From Desulfosporosinus lacus DSM 15449 (lineage in GTDB: Bacteria; Bacillota; Desulfitobacteriia; Desulfitobacteriales; Desulfitobacteriaceae), in assembly GCF_900129935.1 (NCBI RefSeq), contig NZ_FQXJ01000024.1, forward strand, positions 1 to 63,320: a stretch of DNA of 63,320 bases, given 5' to 3'. The first letter of the stretch is position 1. Each line of letters opens with the position of its first letter. The translations under genes were made by a program, and so were the position numbers. The notes under the pieces were generated by a model. The model saw only the letters and a list, made by a program, of their open reading frames with translations. It was not told where the DNA came from and did not search any database. Below are positions 1 to 9,333 of this stretch, piece after piece.

Positions 1-110
1 CCAGCGTTTTCACCAACATGGCTCACTATTTTACTGGCGTTAGTGGATCAACTTTTTTCTGGCGAGTGGCTCACTATTTTCTTGACATTCGCACTCACAC
101 TGCCTCGCAT
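1..110. mobile_element. possible IS21-type element end (tandem terminal repeats)
   Basis: The 14-mer TGGCTCACTATTTT occurs at 19-32 and again at 67-80, each near a CTGGCG word, giving a 48-bp tandem unit. IS21-family ends commonly carry such tandem repeats with a TGGCTCA core and CTGGC words. No istA or istB gene is inside the window, so the element body would lie to the left. The family assignment is from memory of the motif style and is tentative. Confidence 0.35.
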
Positions 111-273
111 TAAATTAATATTTATAATTCATGTAGTGACATCCCTTCTTCAGTACTGTAAACTAAATATTTTTCGAACCAAGGTGATCCAGTTGTTCCA
201 ATTATTAGCATGCTGCAATACCGATAATGCTAGCTTAATTGATAGTTTCCGAATATCCCAGTATGCTTACCTT

Positions 274-741
274 TTACGTTGAGCACGACCTCACATAATC
301 AACTGGGACCCCCATACGATTAGCCGTTTCTTCAATCGAAAGTCCAGTTTCGATAAATCTCTTAACAACAATATTCATGTTTTCCCCTACTTCAATAATG
401 TGCTTATCCAAGTCATAGAAACGAACTACTCGTTGACCCCACGAATGTTCAAAGAGCGGATGAATATATTCGATACCTTTGATAATGTTTAACTTTGCAA
501 CAAAGTTGTCCATGTCATCTTCCTCAAAATACAACTCGCATGCATTGTTTCCGAAAACGATTTCTTCATCTTGCTTATGAATAAAGCCTTTCCAAGTATC
601 AGCTGTCTGTAATGCAATACCGCCTGTCAAAGTAACATTTGCCCCAAAATCAGCAACAACCTCTAACCCTAAAACATCGTGATAAAACTGCTTTGCTTTC
701 TCAATATTTCTTACTGCAATCAACGTGCAAGTATATTTCAT
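274..741 (-). CDS. VOC/glyoxalase-bleomycin resistance family protein
   Basis: A 155-residue protein. Residues 1-120 follow the vicinal-oxygen-chelate fold: an N-terminal strand followed by a helix ending KAKQFYHDVLGLEV, then a late YDLDKHIIEVGE segment. Such proteins bind a metal and act as lyases, dioxygenases or drug-binding resistance proteins; the substrate here is unknown. The last 30 residues (LSIEETANRMGVPVDYVR) look like a small helix-turn-helix tail, an extra in some stand-alone VOC proteins. A GGGGGAT ribosome binding site precedes the ATG. It is a single-gene unit whose GTTAGGC box lies 71 bp upstream of the start. Confidence 0.8.
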   Translation of the reverse strand: MKYTCTLIAVRNIEKAKQFYHDVLGLEVVADFGANVTLTGGIALQTADTWKGFIHKQDEEIVFGNNACELYFEEDDMDNFVAKLNIIKGIEYIHPLFEHSWGQRVVRFYDLDKHIIEVGENMNIVVKRFIETGLSIEETANRMGVPVDYVRSCST

Positions 742-800
742 TCCACTATCCCCCTGTGTAGATTAATAAAGAATTAAAATTTGGCTAATATTCGTTCCTG

Positions 801-840
801 CATTAGCCTAACCAGTATATGGATAATATGAAGCGCATCC
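801..840 (-). repeat. GTTAGGC-box intergenic repeat, copy 1
   Basis: CATTAGCCTAAC (801-812) followed by a TATATGGATAAT-type stretch. Read on the minus strand it gives CTTCATATTATCC, a spacer and then GTTAGGC, closely matching the copies near 6,400 and 10,490. It lies 71 bp upstream of the VOC start. Function unknown: an attC-like site or a promoter element. Confidence 0.6.
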
Positions 841-992
841 AGAATCTATTAACATGCCATTATGCTCATTACAGAAAGTTGAAAAATAGTTCTATTTGTA
901 GTATCTGTCGAGGGTAAATAATAAAAAACTGATCGTTACGTAGCATTCTTACGATAATGCGTTTCTGCGCCTTTGAGTGAATGCTGACTAAG

Positions 993-1436
993 TTATAGAG
1001 CCTTACTCAAATAAATCATATCCACTAATTGAATACCGTTATCAAACATTGGGTAGTCATAATTGTCTATGAAAAAGTCCTTAACTCTATGCGAAATCCT
1101 AAAACCGTTTTTTTCGTAAAACCGTAATATCCATGGGCTGTCACCTGTTCCCACAATCATAGTCATGTACTTGGCTTTGTAATGTGAAAAAATGTGATGC
1201 AAAAGTTTGCTGCCATACCCATAACCATGCCATTTTTCATAAGTGGCTATGTTTTTAAGCTCACATACATCATCACTTTCCCGTGTAACTACGCACACGC
1301 TTTTCAAGTCGCTATCATATAAGGCAAAAAGATCCCCTCGATCTAAATATTTGTCTATCATGAATTCTTGTTCATCAGCTAACAAGAGTAAATCCAGGAA
1401 CTGCATTTTGTTTTCGCAAATACTTTTTATCTCCAA
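993..1436 (-). CDS. GNAT family N-acetyltransferase
   Basis: A 147-residue protein with the GNAT core: strand [22 protein letters not shown], with the acetyl-CoA P-loop variant [11 protein letters not shown] at about 70-80, and the late motif [10 protein letters not shown] at about 105-114 typical of GNAT motif B. It should transfer an acetyl group from acetyl-CoA to an unknown amine. The start is TTG, with a weak GGATGG upstream; no in-frame ATG gives a better site. It stands alone between two GTTAGGC-box repeats. Confidence 0.8.
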   Translation of the reverse strand: MEIKSICENKMQFLDLLLLADEQEFMIDKYLDRGDLFALYDSDLKSVCVVTRESDDVCELKNIATYEKWHGYGYGSKLLHHIFSHYKAKYMTMIVGTGDSPWILRFYEKNGFRISHRVKDFFIDNYDYPMFDNGIQLVDMIYLSKAL

Positions 1437-1788
1437 AATGCACCATCCAATCTTTTGCCTTTAGTAATCGCATCATTCATTTATATACATAGGACTTTGT
1501 ACTCCCAATACTGTGAAAAGCATATTGCTTTCACCATCTTGCGCTACCACGAGCTGTTTCCCGTAATATAAATAATTAGAAATTCCACTTTAATCGTTTA
1601 CATTCCCATTATTAGCCTAACGGGAAGTTGCTTTCATATTCTCTAATTTCTCACTTGGGTAATGAAACTGTCACATCATCAAAAAATGAACAATCCCCTA
1701 ACGCAATTACTCATCGTTTGTAATAAGTTTCTCCGTACAATATAAAATGAAGTTTTTAAGACTAGTATTCAAACTAATATTCTATTGT
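1437..1788. other. 352-bp gene-free spacer with GTTAGGC-box copy 2
   Basis: No convincing ORF. CATTATTAGCCTAAC lies at 1607-1621, exactly matching copies at 10485 and 15595, about 185 bp upstream of the GNAT start. A second CCTAACGCAATTAC stretch occurs near 1697. The spacer separates the GNAT gene from the end of the HD/Hsp90 ATPase gene. Confidence 0.6.
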
Positions 1789-4700
1789 CTATATTATATA
1801 ATCATTTGAATATAGCACATCCTCAAGTTTACTACTTGACTGATATAATGTTCTGGGATTTAGATTTATCTCCTTTAGGAATTCATCTACATATGGAGAC
1901 ATCTTCTCTTTATTTTTAATTAATTCAAGTAACTCTTTAATAAAAAGTATATATTTTTCATTTACAACTTCAATTGATAAATCGTTCATACGAGTAATAT
2001 AACTTGTCGTTTTTTCATATTCATGTGATGTAATAACTTCTTGTATCATAGCATTCTCGTCAAATTCGTCGCACTTTCCAAGTAAATAATCCTTTACTAT
2101 CATCCTTTGTTTCTCTGGTAAAATTAGTTCATATTGAAGAGTTTCTTTTGAATATCTACTATACCCCGTTGCTACACCAATCTCAGGAAACTTGTGATTA
2201 CCTAGCATAACTCGGTAATCATTTATTAATGCAAAGATAAAATCATACAATACAAAATAGTCATCCTTTTCAAAATCATTCCTAATATTTCCAATTCCAA
2301 ACGGTTTTACTTTTATACAAAAGTACACTTTCCCCTTTAACTGACCTAGAAATCCCTTTAATATTTTGTGTGACACACACATCTTTTGTCTAGCATAATT
2401 GGGAGTTTGAATTGATTTATGTTCCAACCAGAAAACTCTATTTTCAGAACCTAAATCAATAATCTTATTTTCAATACCATCACCATTAGCAGGAATTTCT
2501 TTACAAACAAAGATAATTTCATTCTTATATAGTTCATCAAATCTAATTATTGTATTATATTTATTCGAATTAATATCTGCTTCCACTGATAGGTAGTTTC
2601 CTAAAGAATACTGCACCATATTATCATAAAAAACGCTATAGAACTCTTCAACCCTATAATCGTAATATATTGCTAACTCAAAAATTTTAAATATTAAAGA
2701 ACCAAAGCTTTCTTTACTAGTAATTAAATCGTTTATTAGTTTCTTACTTGTATTCATCACTGATCTTTCTACAATTTCAATCACTAACTGTTCTGATTCT
2801 TTCTTAACTCCCTTTCTATCAATTGTCAGCAGCTTCTCAGCATTTCCACTTAATATATTAACAGAAAAATCAAAATTCTTATATTGACTACTATGCGAAA
2901 GGCCAATCCTTTCTTTAATAATCTCATCTTTTACAAATTCATGTTTATAAAACAGTGATGCGTTAAAATTATTGTCATAAGCATCGAACATTATCGTTTT
3001 ATTATCATCATAAAAATCTATAAAATTCAATGAACAAATTGTCAAGGTATCCTGATCAAAATATGTATAACGTAGTGTATTCCCCTCAATGACAAGCTTA
3101 CCTTTTACGATTTTCAATAAATTCTCATCAAAAATAGTAGTATATAATCTTTCATCAACTACTTTTTTACCATCTTCTAGAATTATTTGCCAATCTACGT
3201 TTACATACTCTTTTAACTTCATTTCTCTACTGATACCAATAGGTCTACCCTCTGACTTATTATTGTATATACTATATATATGTTGTTGGATCAACTTAGT
3301 TTTGCTTTCGGTTTCATAAGCAAATCTTGAACAATATAAATCATCGTAATAAACCTTTTCATTACTAATTTTAACAAATATGCAACTGCCTCTTTCAAAT
3401 GGTTTATTATAGTCTTCAATATCAATATATCCCTTTCCTGTGGTGGTACTTTCAAATCTAATTTTCTTAGCCTTTTCATTTTCAGTCTTAGTGATGATTT
3501 CAAATTCATCAGCAACCATAAAAATTGATTGTAGCCCTAAACCAAAAGCTCCAGCCGGTTTTAGCCACTCAGGAATTTCATTTAGAATCTCGTGATTTCT
3601 ACTCTTGTTTCCTACTTTGGAAATACTTAGAATGTCTTCTAATGAAATCCCAGTCCCTTTATCTCTTAATTCAATCAGGACTTGTCCACACACATCTTTT
3701 ATTTTTAATGATATGTCAAATTCCTCAATCAATCGTTCATAATAATTATTTTTGAATATACTTGTTACTTCACCAAGTTGTTGGTATTTCTTCCACAATT
3801 GGATAAGGGAAGCATCTACTGCATTTTGAATTATCTCGCGTAAAAATACAAACTTTGAGCGGTAAATATTTGCACCTACCAAAAGCTCAACAGCTCTATC
3901 TTGTGAAACTGAGAATTTCAAATTATTATACTGCATCCAACTTTTATTATTTTTAAAACTTATCTCTCTTTTGATCAAAGCAGGACAATTACCAAAATCA
4001 TTTTGTACTAAACGACTCCAATTCAAAGCTCCAAATTTCAACAAATCATCTATCCACTCAACCCAACCCTGTAATATTCTATATACATCTTTAATCTCAC
4101 ATTCAGCAATAATCTCAACACCGCTTGTGTTAACTAAAAAATGGAGAATCGACTCATGTTTTGCTTTATGCAACTCTGATTCATTAGGTAATGGCGTTGT
4201 TGTTTCTAAATAGTACTCGTTAAATCTGTCTGTATCAAGATCTAGCAAGTCACCTAAACAAAGCATAAAGGCAATAAACCTGGGGTGACAATAATCATCA
4301 GATATTCCATTTGTTGAATGCGGCAATTCCAAAATGTGATTGTAATCCATTTGATGTAGTTCGCATATCTTTGCAATCAATCGAATAATTCTAATGCCTA
4401 TGACCCTGTTAATCTGTAATTTACCGCAAAGATATTTTTCTAGTTTTTCTGAACTTCTGTAAGCATGATTATACCTAAAGTGAAATTCAACAATTTTTAA
4501 CACATCCTCGTATATTTTTAGAGAATCTATATACTCCTTCTTCATTCCATTTTTAACAATATCAACTTCTAAAAGTCTCTTTGATGTTCGATATAGTGGA
4601 TTATTTTCATCTTGCGAAAATCTAGTTAAATCATTAACATATTCTTCACTTCTGAAATATTCTTCAACCTCACTATATTGCAACACCATTCCTAAATCAT

Positions 4701-4956
4701 GAGAATAAGACACTAGTAAAAGTAAATATATATCTGAAAAACATAAATCATTAATCCTATCACCTAATATCCTCTCTATCTGACTTAGTATCGTTTCAGA
4801 ATGGCTTGAATCATGTAAACTAAAATGCGGAAAATATACTGATACATTATCTAATTGATTAGAAATATCCTTTTTTATAAATAGCCAGGTATTATAAATT
4901 TCTGTAGCCTTTTTGCTGTTCTTGCTTAATTCAAAAAATCGTACTTCAAGCTTCAT
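1789..4956 (-). CDS. HD domain plus Hsp90-like (GHKL) ATPase protein
   Basis: A 1,055-residue cytosolic protein. The N-terminal 300 residues look like an HD phosphohydrolase module: a conserved FSLHDSSHS at about 46-54 and SYSHDLGMV at about 83-92, then FMLCLGDLLDLDTDRF. From about 330 it carries a GHKL/Hsp90-type ATP site: the N-box FLREIIQNAVDAS, the G1-type box LRDKGTGISLEDI and the G2 lid GAFGLGLQSIFMV. The remaining 500 residues are not recognisable. Proteins with this HD/Hsp90-like layout are known from bacterial genomes, but their substrate is undefined; HD domains often cleave phosphoesters or nucleotides. GAGG seven bases upstream favours the second in-frame start (ATG at 4956). It is the third gene of an operon with the AbiTii gene 70 bp upstream. 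Defence is inferred from context. Confidence 0.75.
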   Translation of the reverse strand: MKLEVRFFELSKNSKKATEIYNTWLFIKKDISNQLDNVSVYFPHFSLHDSSHSETILSQIERILGDRINDLCFSDIYLLLLVSYSHDLGMVLQYSEVEEYFRSEEYVNDLTRFSQDENNPLYRTSKRLLEVDIVKNGMKKEYIDSLKIYEDVLKIVEFHFRYNHAYRSSEKLEKYLCGKLQINRVIGIRIIRLIAKICELHQMDYNHILELPHSTNGISDDYCHPRFIAFMLCLGDLLDLDTDRFNEYYLETTTPLPNESELHKAKHESILHFLVNTSGVEIIAECEIKDVYRILQGWVEWIDDLLKFGALNWSRLVQNDFGNCPALIKREISFKNNKSWMQYNNLKFSVSQDRAVELLVGANIYRSKFVFLREIIQNAVDASLIQLWKKYQQLGEVTSIFKNNYYERLIEEFDISLKIKDVCGQVLIELRDKGTGISLEDILSISKVGNKSRNHEILNEIPEWLKPAGAFGLGLQSIFMVADEFEIITKTENEKAKKIRFESTTTGKGYIDIEDYNKPFERGSCIFVKISNEKVYYDDLYCSRFAYETESKTKLIQQHIYSIYNNKSEGRPIGISREMKLKEYVNVDWQIILEDGKKVVDERLYTTIFDENLLKIVKGKLVIEGNTLRYTYFDQDTLTICSLNFIDFYDDNKTIMFDAYDNNFNASLFYKHEFVKDEIIKERIGLSHSSQYKNFDFSVNILSGNAEKLLTIDRKGVKKESEQLVIEIVERSVMNTSKKLINDLITSKESFGSLIFKIFELAIYYDYRVEEFYSVFYDNMVQYSLGNYLSVEADINSNKYNTIIRFDELYKNEIIFVCKEIPANGDGIENKIIDLGSENRVFWLEHKSIQTPNYARQKMCVSHKILKGFLGQLKGKVYFCIKVKPFGIGNIRNDFEKDDYFVLYDFIFALINDYRVMLGNHKFPEIGVATGYSRYSKETLQYELILPEKQRMIVKDYLLGKCDEFDENAMIQEVITSHEYEKTTSYITRMNDLSIEVVNEKYILFIKELLELIKNKEKMSPYVDEFLKEINLNPRTLYQSSSKLEDVLYSNDYII

Positions 4957-5026
4957 TTTCACACCTCATTCTTCTCAATTTATTTCCAGAAAATCAAATT
5001 AATAATTAACAAAATAATAATTAATT

Positions 5027-5737
5027 TTAATCGAGTTTATTTTTTATAGATGATGCAATATCGGATCTCGTAATTTTATTGCCATCACCAATATTTACAC
5101 TGTGATCATTGTAAACAATCACAATTATTTTATTAGTAATATCCTGCAATTCCTCTGGAGTCTTACTTGACACGTCTAAATCTAATTCATCCAGATTTCC
5201 GAATTCTTTTTCCAATAAGATCAAAATATCCAGTAATCTATTCTCTATCACTGAAAAGACATTCTGAATACATTGGGGACCGATCAGTACTTTTGCAGAT
5301 GTAATCATCATGTATGGATCTTCATTATATGTTGCGATTGCAGGGAAGAAATCTGCGGGAATGACTTTTTTTAATTGACCACTGCCATCTACACTGCTTT
5401 TAGATAATTTCTTTAAAGCATCTACACCTTCACGAAACTGCACACTCAGAATCATTTTTTTTATATCATCTGGCATTTTTCCTAATGGTAGGGAAACATT
5501 AGTCCACTTCATATGTGATGCCATTGAACCTTTAAAATATGATCCTATGAGATTACCATGTTCAATTCTATAATCAGGAAGTATAACTTCGCTAGGATAT
5601 CCTGTGATTTCATAGTTGATCCAATTTAGCAATTCACTATTTCCTAATTCGGAGAGCAAAACTTTTGCACGCTTCAAAGCGGTCATTGTGTCGACTTTGC
5701 TATTTGCTAAGTCCTGTATTATCTTACTCCTTGCCAT
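5027..5737 (-). CDS. AbiTii domain protein
   Basis: A 236-residue protein. Residues 1-60 match the AbiTii domain pattern: a start like KIIQDLANSKVD, a helix with KRAKVLLSELGNSELLNWIN and then YEITGYPSE with a DYRIEHG. AbiTii is a domain predicted from genomic context to act in bacterial immunity; its biochemistry is not settled. Residues 205-230 carry VNIGDGNKITRSDIASSI, almost repeating the VKLGNGNKISNSNIAGII of the upstream partner, so both may share an interaction surface. Its ATG overlaps the upstream stop by one base (TAATG), with an AGGAG site inside that gene, which implies translational coupling. Confidence 0.8.
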   Translation of the reverse strand: MARSKIIQDLANSKVDTMTALKRAKVLLSELGNSELLNWINYEITGYPSEVILPDYRIEHGNLIGSYFKGSMASHMKWTNVSLPLGKMPDDIKKMILSVQFREGVDALKKLSKSSVDGSGQLKKVIPADFFPAIATYNEDPYMMITSAKVLIGPQCIQNVFSVIENRLLDILILLEKEFGNLDELDLDVSSKTPEELQDITNKIIVIVYNDHSVNIGDGNKITRSDIASSIKNKLD

Positions 5738-6258
5738 TAAAATACTCCTTCTATTAACTCAACAATATTTGACCAGAACGTAAAAAGCAGAACAATTCCT
5801 GCCACGAAAGAAACCAAAAAGCTACAAATAACAGGATGTTTTTCATAGAATGATTTTTTCACATCTGGTGACGCACTGTCTAAATGATTCTCAATAATTC
5901 CAGCAATATTAGAGTTGCTAATTTTGTTTCCGTTACCAAGTTTCACACTTTTATCATTAACGGTACCAATATATATTGTTCCTCTCTGCGCCCTTTTTTC
6001 TTCTTCGTATTCCGCAAGCTGCTTATCATATGTCCTTGCAGAGTTATTAACAACAACATGATATGGCTTGTTATCAGCCCACATAGGAATCCTGATATAT
6101 TCTGATTGACACAACTCCTTAATAAGGTTGCGTAGCTCTTCATCTTCTTTAGAAGATGATTTTTCAAAGCGTTCACATAACAACTGTGTAGGATTCTCAG
6201 CTTTTACAATTTCATCAAGCAATTTTTTTGAGTTCATGGGAAGTTTATTGAATTCCAT
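5737..6258 (-). CDS. membrane-anchored protein with GNGNKI motif, first gene of AbiTii operon
   Basis: A 173-residue protein of no named family. Residues 1-75 are helical and end in a hairpin (SEYIRIPMWADNKPYHVVVNNSA), which could be a winged helix. A charged stretch (AEYEEEKRAQRG) follows, then VKLGNGNKISNSNIAGII at about 105-122, and one C-terminal membrane segment at about 145-168 (SFLVSFVAGIVLLFTFW). It may tether the AbiTii protein to the membrane through the shared GNGNKI-type motif; this is inference. A strong GGAGGGG site precedes the ATG. The gene starts 155 bp after a GTTAGGC-box repeat. Confidence 0.65.
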   Translation of the reverse strand: MEFNKLPMNSKKLLDEIVKAENPTQLLCERFEKSSSKEDEELRNLIKELCQSEYIRIPMWADNKPYHVVVNNSARTYDKQLAEYEEEKRAQRGTIYIGTVNDKSVKLGNGNKISNSNIAGIIENHLDSASPDVKKSFYEKHPVICSFLVSFVAGIVLLFTFWSNIVELIEGVF

Positions 6259-6398
6259 TATCGCCCCTCCGTTGTGGAATCTTCACTCTTTTTTCAGCAG
6301 TCATTATTTCGTATCCAGTGACCATCCTATATTTAATCGGGATAAACACAAGTATGAATTGCGCATTATTGCTATAATTCGGCCTCTACCGAGATATG

Positions 6399-6440
6399 CA
6401 TTATTAGCCTAATGTGTATATTGATAATGGGAAGTACAGT
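6399..6440 (-). repeat. GTTAGGC-box intergenic repeat, copy 3 (variant ATTAGGC)
   Basis: CATTATTAGCCTAAT at 6399-6413, one base different from the exact copies, followed by a GATAATGGGAAG stretch and CATTACCGA. It lies 155 bp upstream of the membrane-anchor gene of the AbiTii operon. The rest of 6259-6540 shows no ORF. Confidence 0.6.
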
Positions 6441-6540
6441 CATTACCGATTATGTAGTACTTAAAATATTTCATCTGTCAAGAATCAGCTTATCTTTTGT
6501 TGCTTCATCTACTGAATCAACCGGCAGTGCCATACATACT

Positions 6541-7698
6541 TCATGAAGTCACCACACCATTCCTAAAATTGTCAAGCAACTCTTTTAAGGCACACGCATT
6601 GGCGTATTCTCGCTTGAAGGCGCTCATTCTATATCCATCCAAATTGGGGAAATACGGTAGATGTACCTTTTTGGCTAAGTCTGCATGTTGATCTTGGTGC
6701 GAAAATACAAAATCCTCAAATTCTTCTTTTTCTTGTTTGGTTTCAAAAACTAATACACATTCCAAAAAGCGATCATGAGAATGCCGAGCCTCGTCTCCGT
6801 CATCTTCGTAGTAATAACAATGAACGATATATTCAAGAGTACCCTTTATAAAGTATTTGTAGTAAATATCATAGTCCATAGAGCTCCGGTTAAATCGTAT
6901 CCCTTCTGTTTTCGGAGTTGACGTAAAATATCGTCCCCCATCCAACGCAGCACCTCCAAGCGAAGCGATAACCGTTTGATGGAAGCGGATGATTATGTCG
7001 TACCAATGTGGACGTCGGTCTGTTTGGTTGAATAGATAATATACATAACCATCTCTATCCTCACCAGCCGAGCTGTGCTCAATCGTGTATTCTGGGTAAT
7101 ATTTGTAATACTCAATTGACGAAGTTTCCGAGTGAGCATTCAGCCAATTCTTGCGAATAGTTAGATAATACAAGACACGATCTATAGGGCTGGCATCTAA
7201 ACGAAAATGCTTTCTCCAAAGGTACTCAACGTGGTTTCTATCCGCAGAGGCAGTTTTAGGCGTATTACTATCCATCATTCGGATGTAAATGTTGTTAGCA
7301 TATACGCCTTGATAGCTCTCTGCTAAATAAAATGGGGTATTATAATCGTTTTTTACAACCAAGACGTCAATAGTTTGACCTTGCAGGAAAATGGTTTGGA
7401 CATAAACAGTTGGACGAATACCGCCAGCAAATTTTTTATCGCGCAAGAAATCAACTATCTTTTGCGTATTTTTCCTGTGTTTGTCCTTAGCAGTATCAAC
7501 CACCATGTAATCATTTTCCTCATCAATACCAATAATGATATAGGCATCTCGGCTTTCAAGGTTGTTGCCCATGCAGATGATATCGTGGAGCAAATCAGGA
7601 AGGGTATGATGCCACTCTCGTTTAAAATCCCAATAACTTCCTTCCTGTTTCAAAGCAATTAAATCAATTATTTCTTGCTCGAACTCAAATGATTCCAT
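6541..7698 (-). CDS. AlbA_2 (Schlafen-type) domain protein, domain N-terminal
   Basis: A 385-residue protein. Residues 5-120 match the AlbA_2 putative nucleic-acid-binding domain: E..DFKREWH, then HDIICMGNN...DAYIIIGIDEENDY. This domain replaces the usual FANAxGG with CMGNNLESRD. The C-terminal 220 residues are rich in aromatic residues and unrecognised. AlbA_2 proteins include transcription regulators and predicted nucleases or defence proteins. A GAGGTG site precedes the ATG. It lies 155 bp downstream of a second AlbA_2 gene on the same strand, so the two may work together. Confidence 0.7.
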   Translation of the reverse strand: MESFEFEQEIIDLIALKQEGSYWDFKREWHHTLPDLLHDIICMGNNLESRDAYIIIGIDEENDYMVVDTAKDKHRKNTQKIVDFLRDKKFAGGIRPTVYVQTIFLQGQTIDVLVVKNDYNTPFYLAESYQGVYANNIYIRMMDSNTPKTASADRNHVEYLWRKHFRLDASPIDRVLYYLTIRKNWLNAHSETSSIEYYKYYPEYTIEHSSAGEDRDGYVYYLFNQTDRRPHWYDIIIRFHQTVIASLGGAALDGGRYFTSTPKTEGIRFNRSSMDYDIYYKYFIKGTLEYIVHCYYYEDDGDEARHSHDRFLECVLVFETKQEKEEFEDFVFSHQDQHADLAKKVHLPYFPNLDGYRMSAFKREYANACALKELLDNFRNGVVTS

Positions 7699-7853
7699 AG
7701 GTCACACCTCACTGAATGGTAGTCTTGTAGCTTTTTGGATGGATGATCTAATCTGGCACGCATTCACCACAAAGCCACTAAGGATCATCTTATTGATAAC
7801 AATATTGCGGAAGAATTGGAGACTCCAAAGCTTCCCAAAGGATACCAAAATGC

Positions 7854-9140
7854 CTAAGTAACTTCTCGCTCTTTGCGAATTAGATAAGCCCAATCATCCC
7901 TCTTTATAATTCGATTTGTTCCATCCCGTCGTAAATAGTATTTTTCTTTTTTTCCATCACGTAAGGCAATAGGCTTATCATTTGCCTCCTCAACTTTAAT
8001 CTCCAAAACTATTTTGCTTTCGTCAGTCGATATCATATAAGTGAAAGGTATATAATTCACTTTTACATGCCCAAGCATTCGATCAGATATTGCATTCTCT
8101 ACTCGTAGTCGCAAGTCATCCCATTTCTCCTGTAAACCGAGAATTTCTCCCTCGTCTGTTATGCCAACGAATACTGACCCACCCTCTGCATTTGCAAAGG
8201 CGCAAACAGTAGATAAGATTTTATCTGTATATTCCTGTTTAAAATCAATATACTGATTTTCTCCTCTAAGCATCAATATTCCATCTATACTTGTTTGCTC
8301 GTCTTTCTCTATAGTAATTCCTTCAGTCGGGGCATAAAATGAGGGCTTATCAGATATATATCGTTTGTCGACTGATTCATTTCCAATCGAAAGAAGAACA
8401 CTTAGCTCCATGGGTAAAGCTTCCAGTGGAATTTCAACTTCATTGGTCTCAGAAACTGGTCGAACATTTGTTAATCCAGGACGCTTGCCAAAGAGCTTTA
8501 ATTCACAACTTGACAATTCATTGCCTTCTAATGATATTCTCAAACCAAGTTTGGTTACAATTATTCTTTTGAATCTAGCTCGTTGATCATCTATGATAAC
8601 ATGAATCTGTTTACGAGATTGATTCATTTCTTGGAGGAATGTGTCAAACAGAAAATATGCTTCTGCGTCCTGAAGTGTTGGAAAGTATGGCACTCCGTTA
8701 CTATTCAATGGCTGGGACGCTTCAAATTCGGGCGAATTATCTATATCAATTGTTGATGTGTAAAGATCATAAGGGTATTTTCGCTTTGGTAGGGAAAACC
8801 ATTGTCCACTAAAAACCCTATAGGTATCAAACTCAATTCCTGATGCCTTGACTTCCCAAAAAACAGATGTAAAGCCCTCGATTTCAAAAGACTGGCCTTT
8901 TTGCATGTGATCAAATAAATCAACCACTTGCTCTCCCGACCAGCATGTTTTTATGAATACGAATTTTCCGTAGTCAAATACAGCTTTTGAAAATCTTATT
9001 ATCTCATTGTCTCGCTGGCAGGATGTGATTGATAGTCTCAAAAGACGTATGCTACCTGTATCTTTGAATAATTCGATACGAACGTCGAATGCTGGTATGT
9101 TCCCAACTCGATCTCTTATAATCTCAGTGGTAACTCTCAT
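7854..9140 (-). CDS. AlbA_2 (Schlafen-type) domain protein, domain C-terminal
   Basis: A 428-residue protein. The C-terminal third carries a clear AlbA_2 domain: ENQYIDFKQEY, then STVCAFANAEGGSVFVGITDEGEI with the classic FANAxGG loop, ending in YYLRRDGTN. The first 270 residues are beta-rich and unrecognised. The ORF opens 159 bp further upstream, but a GGAGGAG site sits six bases before the internal ATG at 9140, so that start is preferred. It has the reverse domain order of its downstream neighbour, suggesting a paired system with two sensor or effector modules. Confidence 0.75.
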   Translation of the reverse strand: MRVTTEIIRDRVGNIPAFDVRIELFKDTGSIRLLRLSITSCQRDNEIIRFSKAVFDYGKFVFIKTCWSGEQVVDLFDHMQKGQSFEIEGFTSVFWEVKASGIEFDTYRVFSGQWFSLPKRKYPYDLYTSTIDIDNSPEFEASQPLNSNGVPYFPTLQDAEAYFLFDTFLQEMNQSRKQIHVIIDDQRARFKRIIVTKLGLRISLEGNELSSCELKLFGKRPGLTNVRPVSETNEVEIPLEALPMELSVLLSIGNESVDKRYISDKPSFYAPTEGITIEKDEQTSIDGILMLRGENQYIDFKQEYTDKILSTVCAFANAEGGSVFVGITDEGEILGLQEKWDDLRLRVENAISDRMLGHVKVNYIPFTYMISTDESKIVLEIKVEEANDKPIALRDGKKEKYYLRRDGTNRIIKRDDWAYLIRKEREVT

Positions 9141-9333
9141 AGCTCCTCCAATTAATATTATTCTGTATGCCTGTACATCCAAGGATAAATAATCCCTATT
9201 TTTCACTAAGTCTGTAACTATGTTTAAGGAAACTAACACAATATGGCTAATATTAAGCTGATAGAAAACAGTTTTACTTCCCATTGTGCTCATAATCACA
9301 ACGATAAATTGGAAGTTGTTAAGATAATCCTTG

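Noticed and set aside
7702-7893. 63-residue minus-strand ORF between the two AlbA_2 genes
   Set aside because: It overlaps the end of the upstream AlbA_2 gene in another frame and has no ribosome site. The hydrophobic sequence is not a family I recognise.
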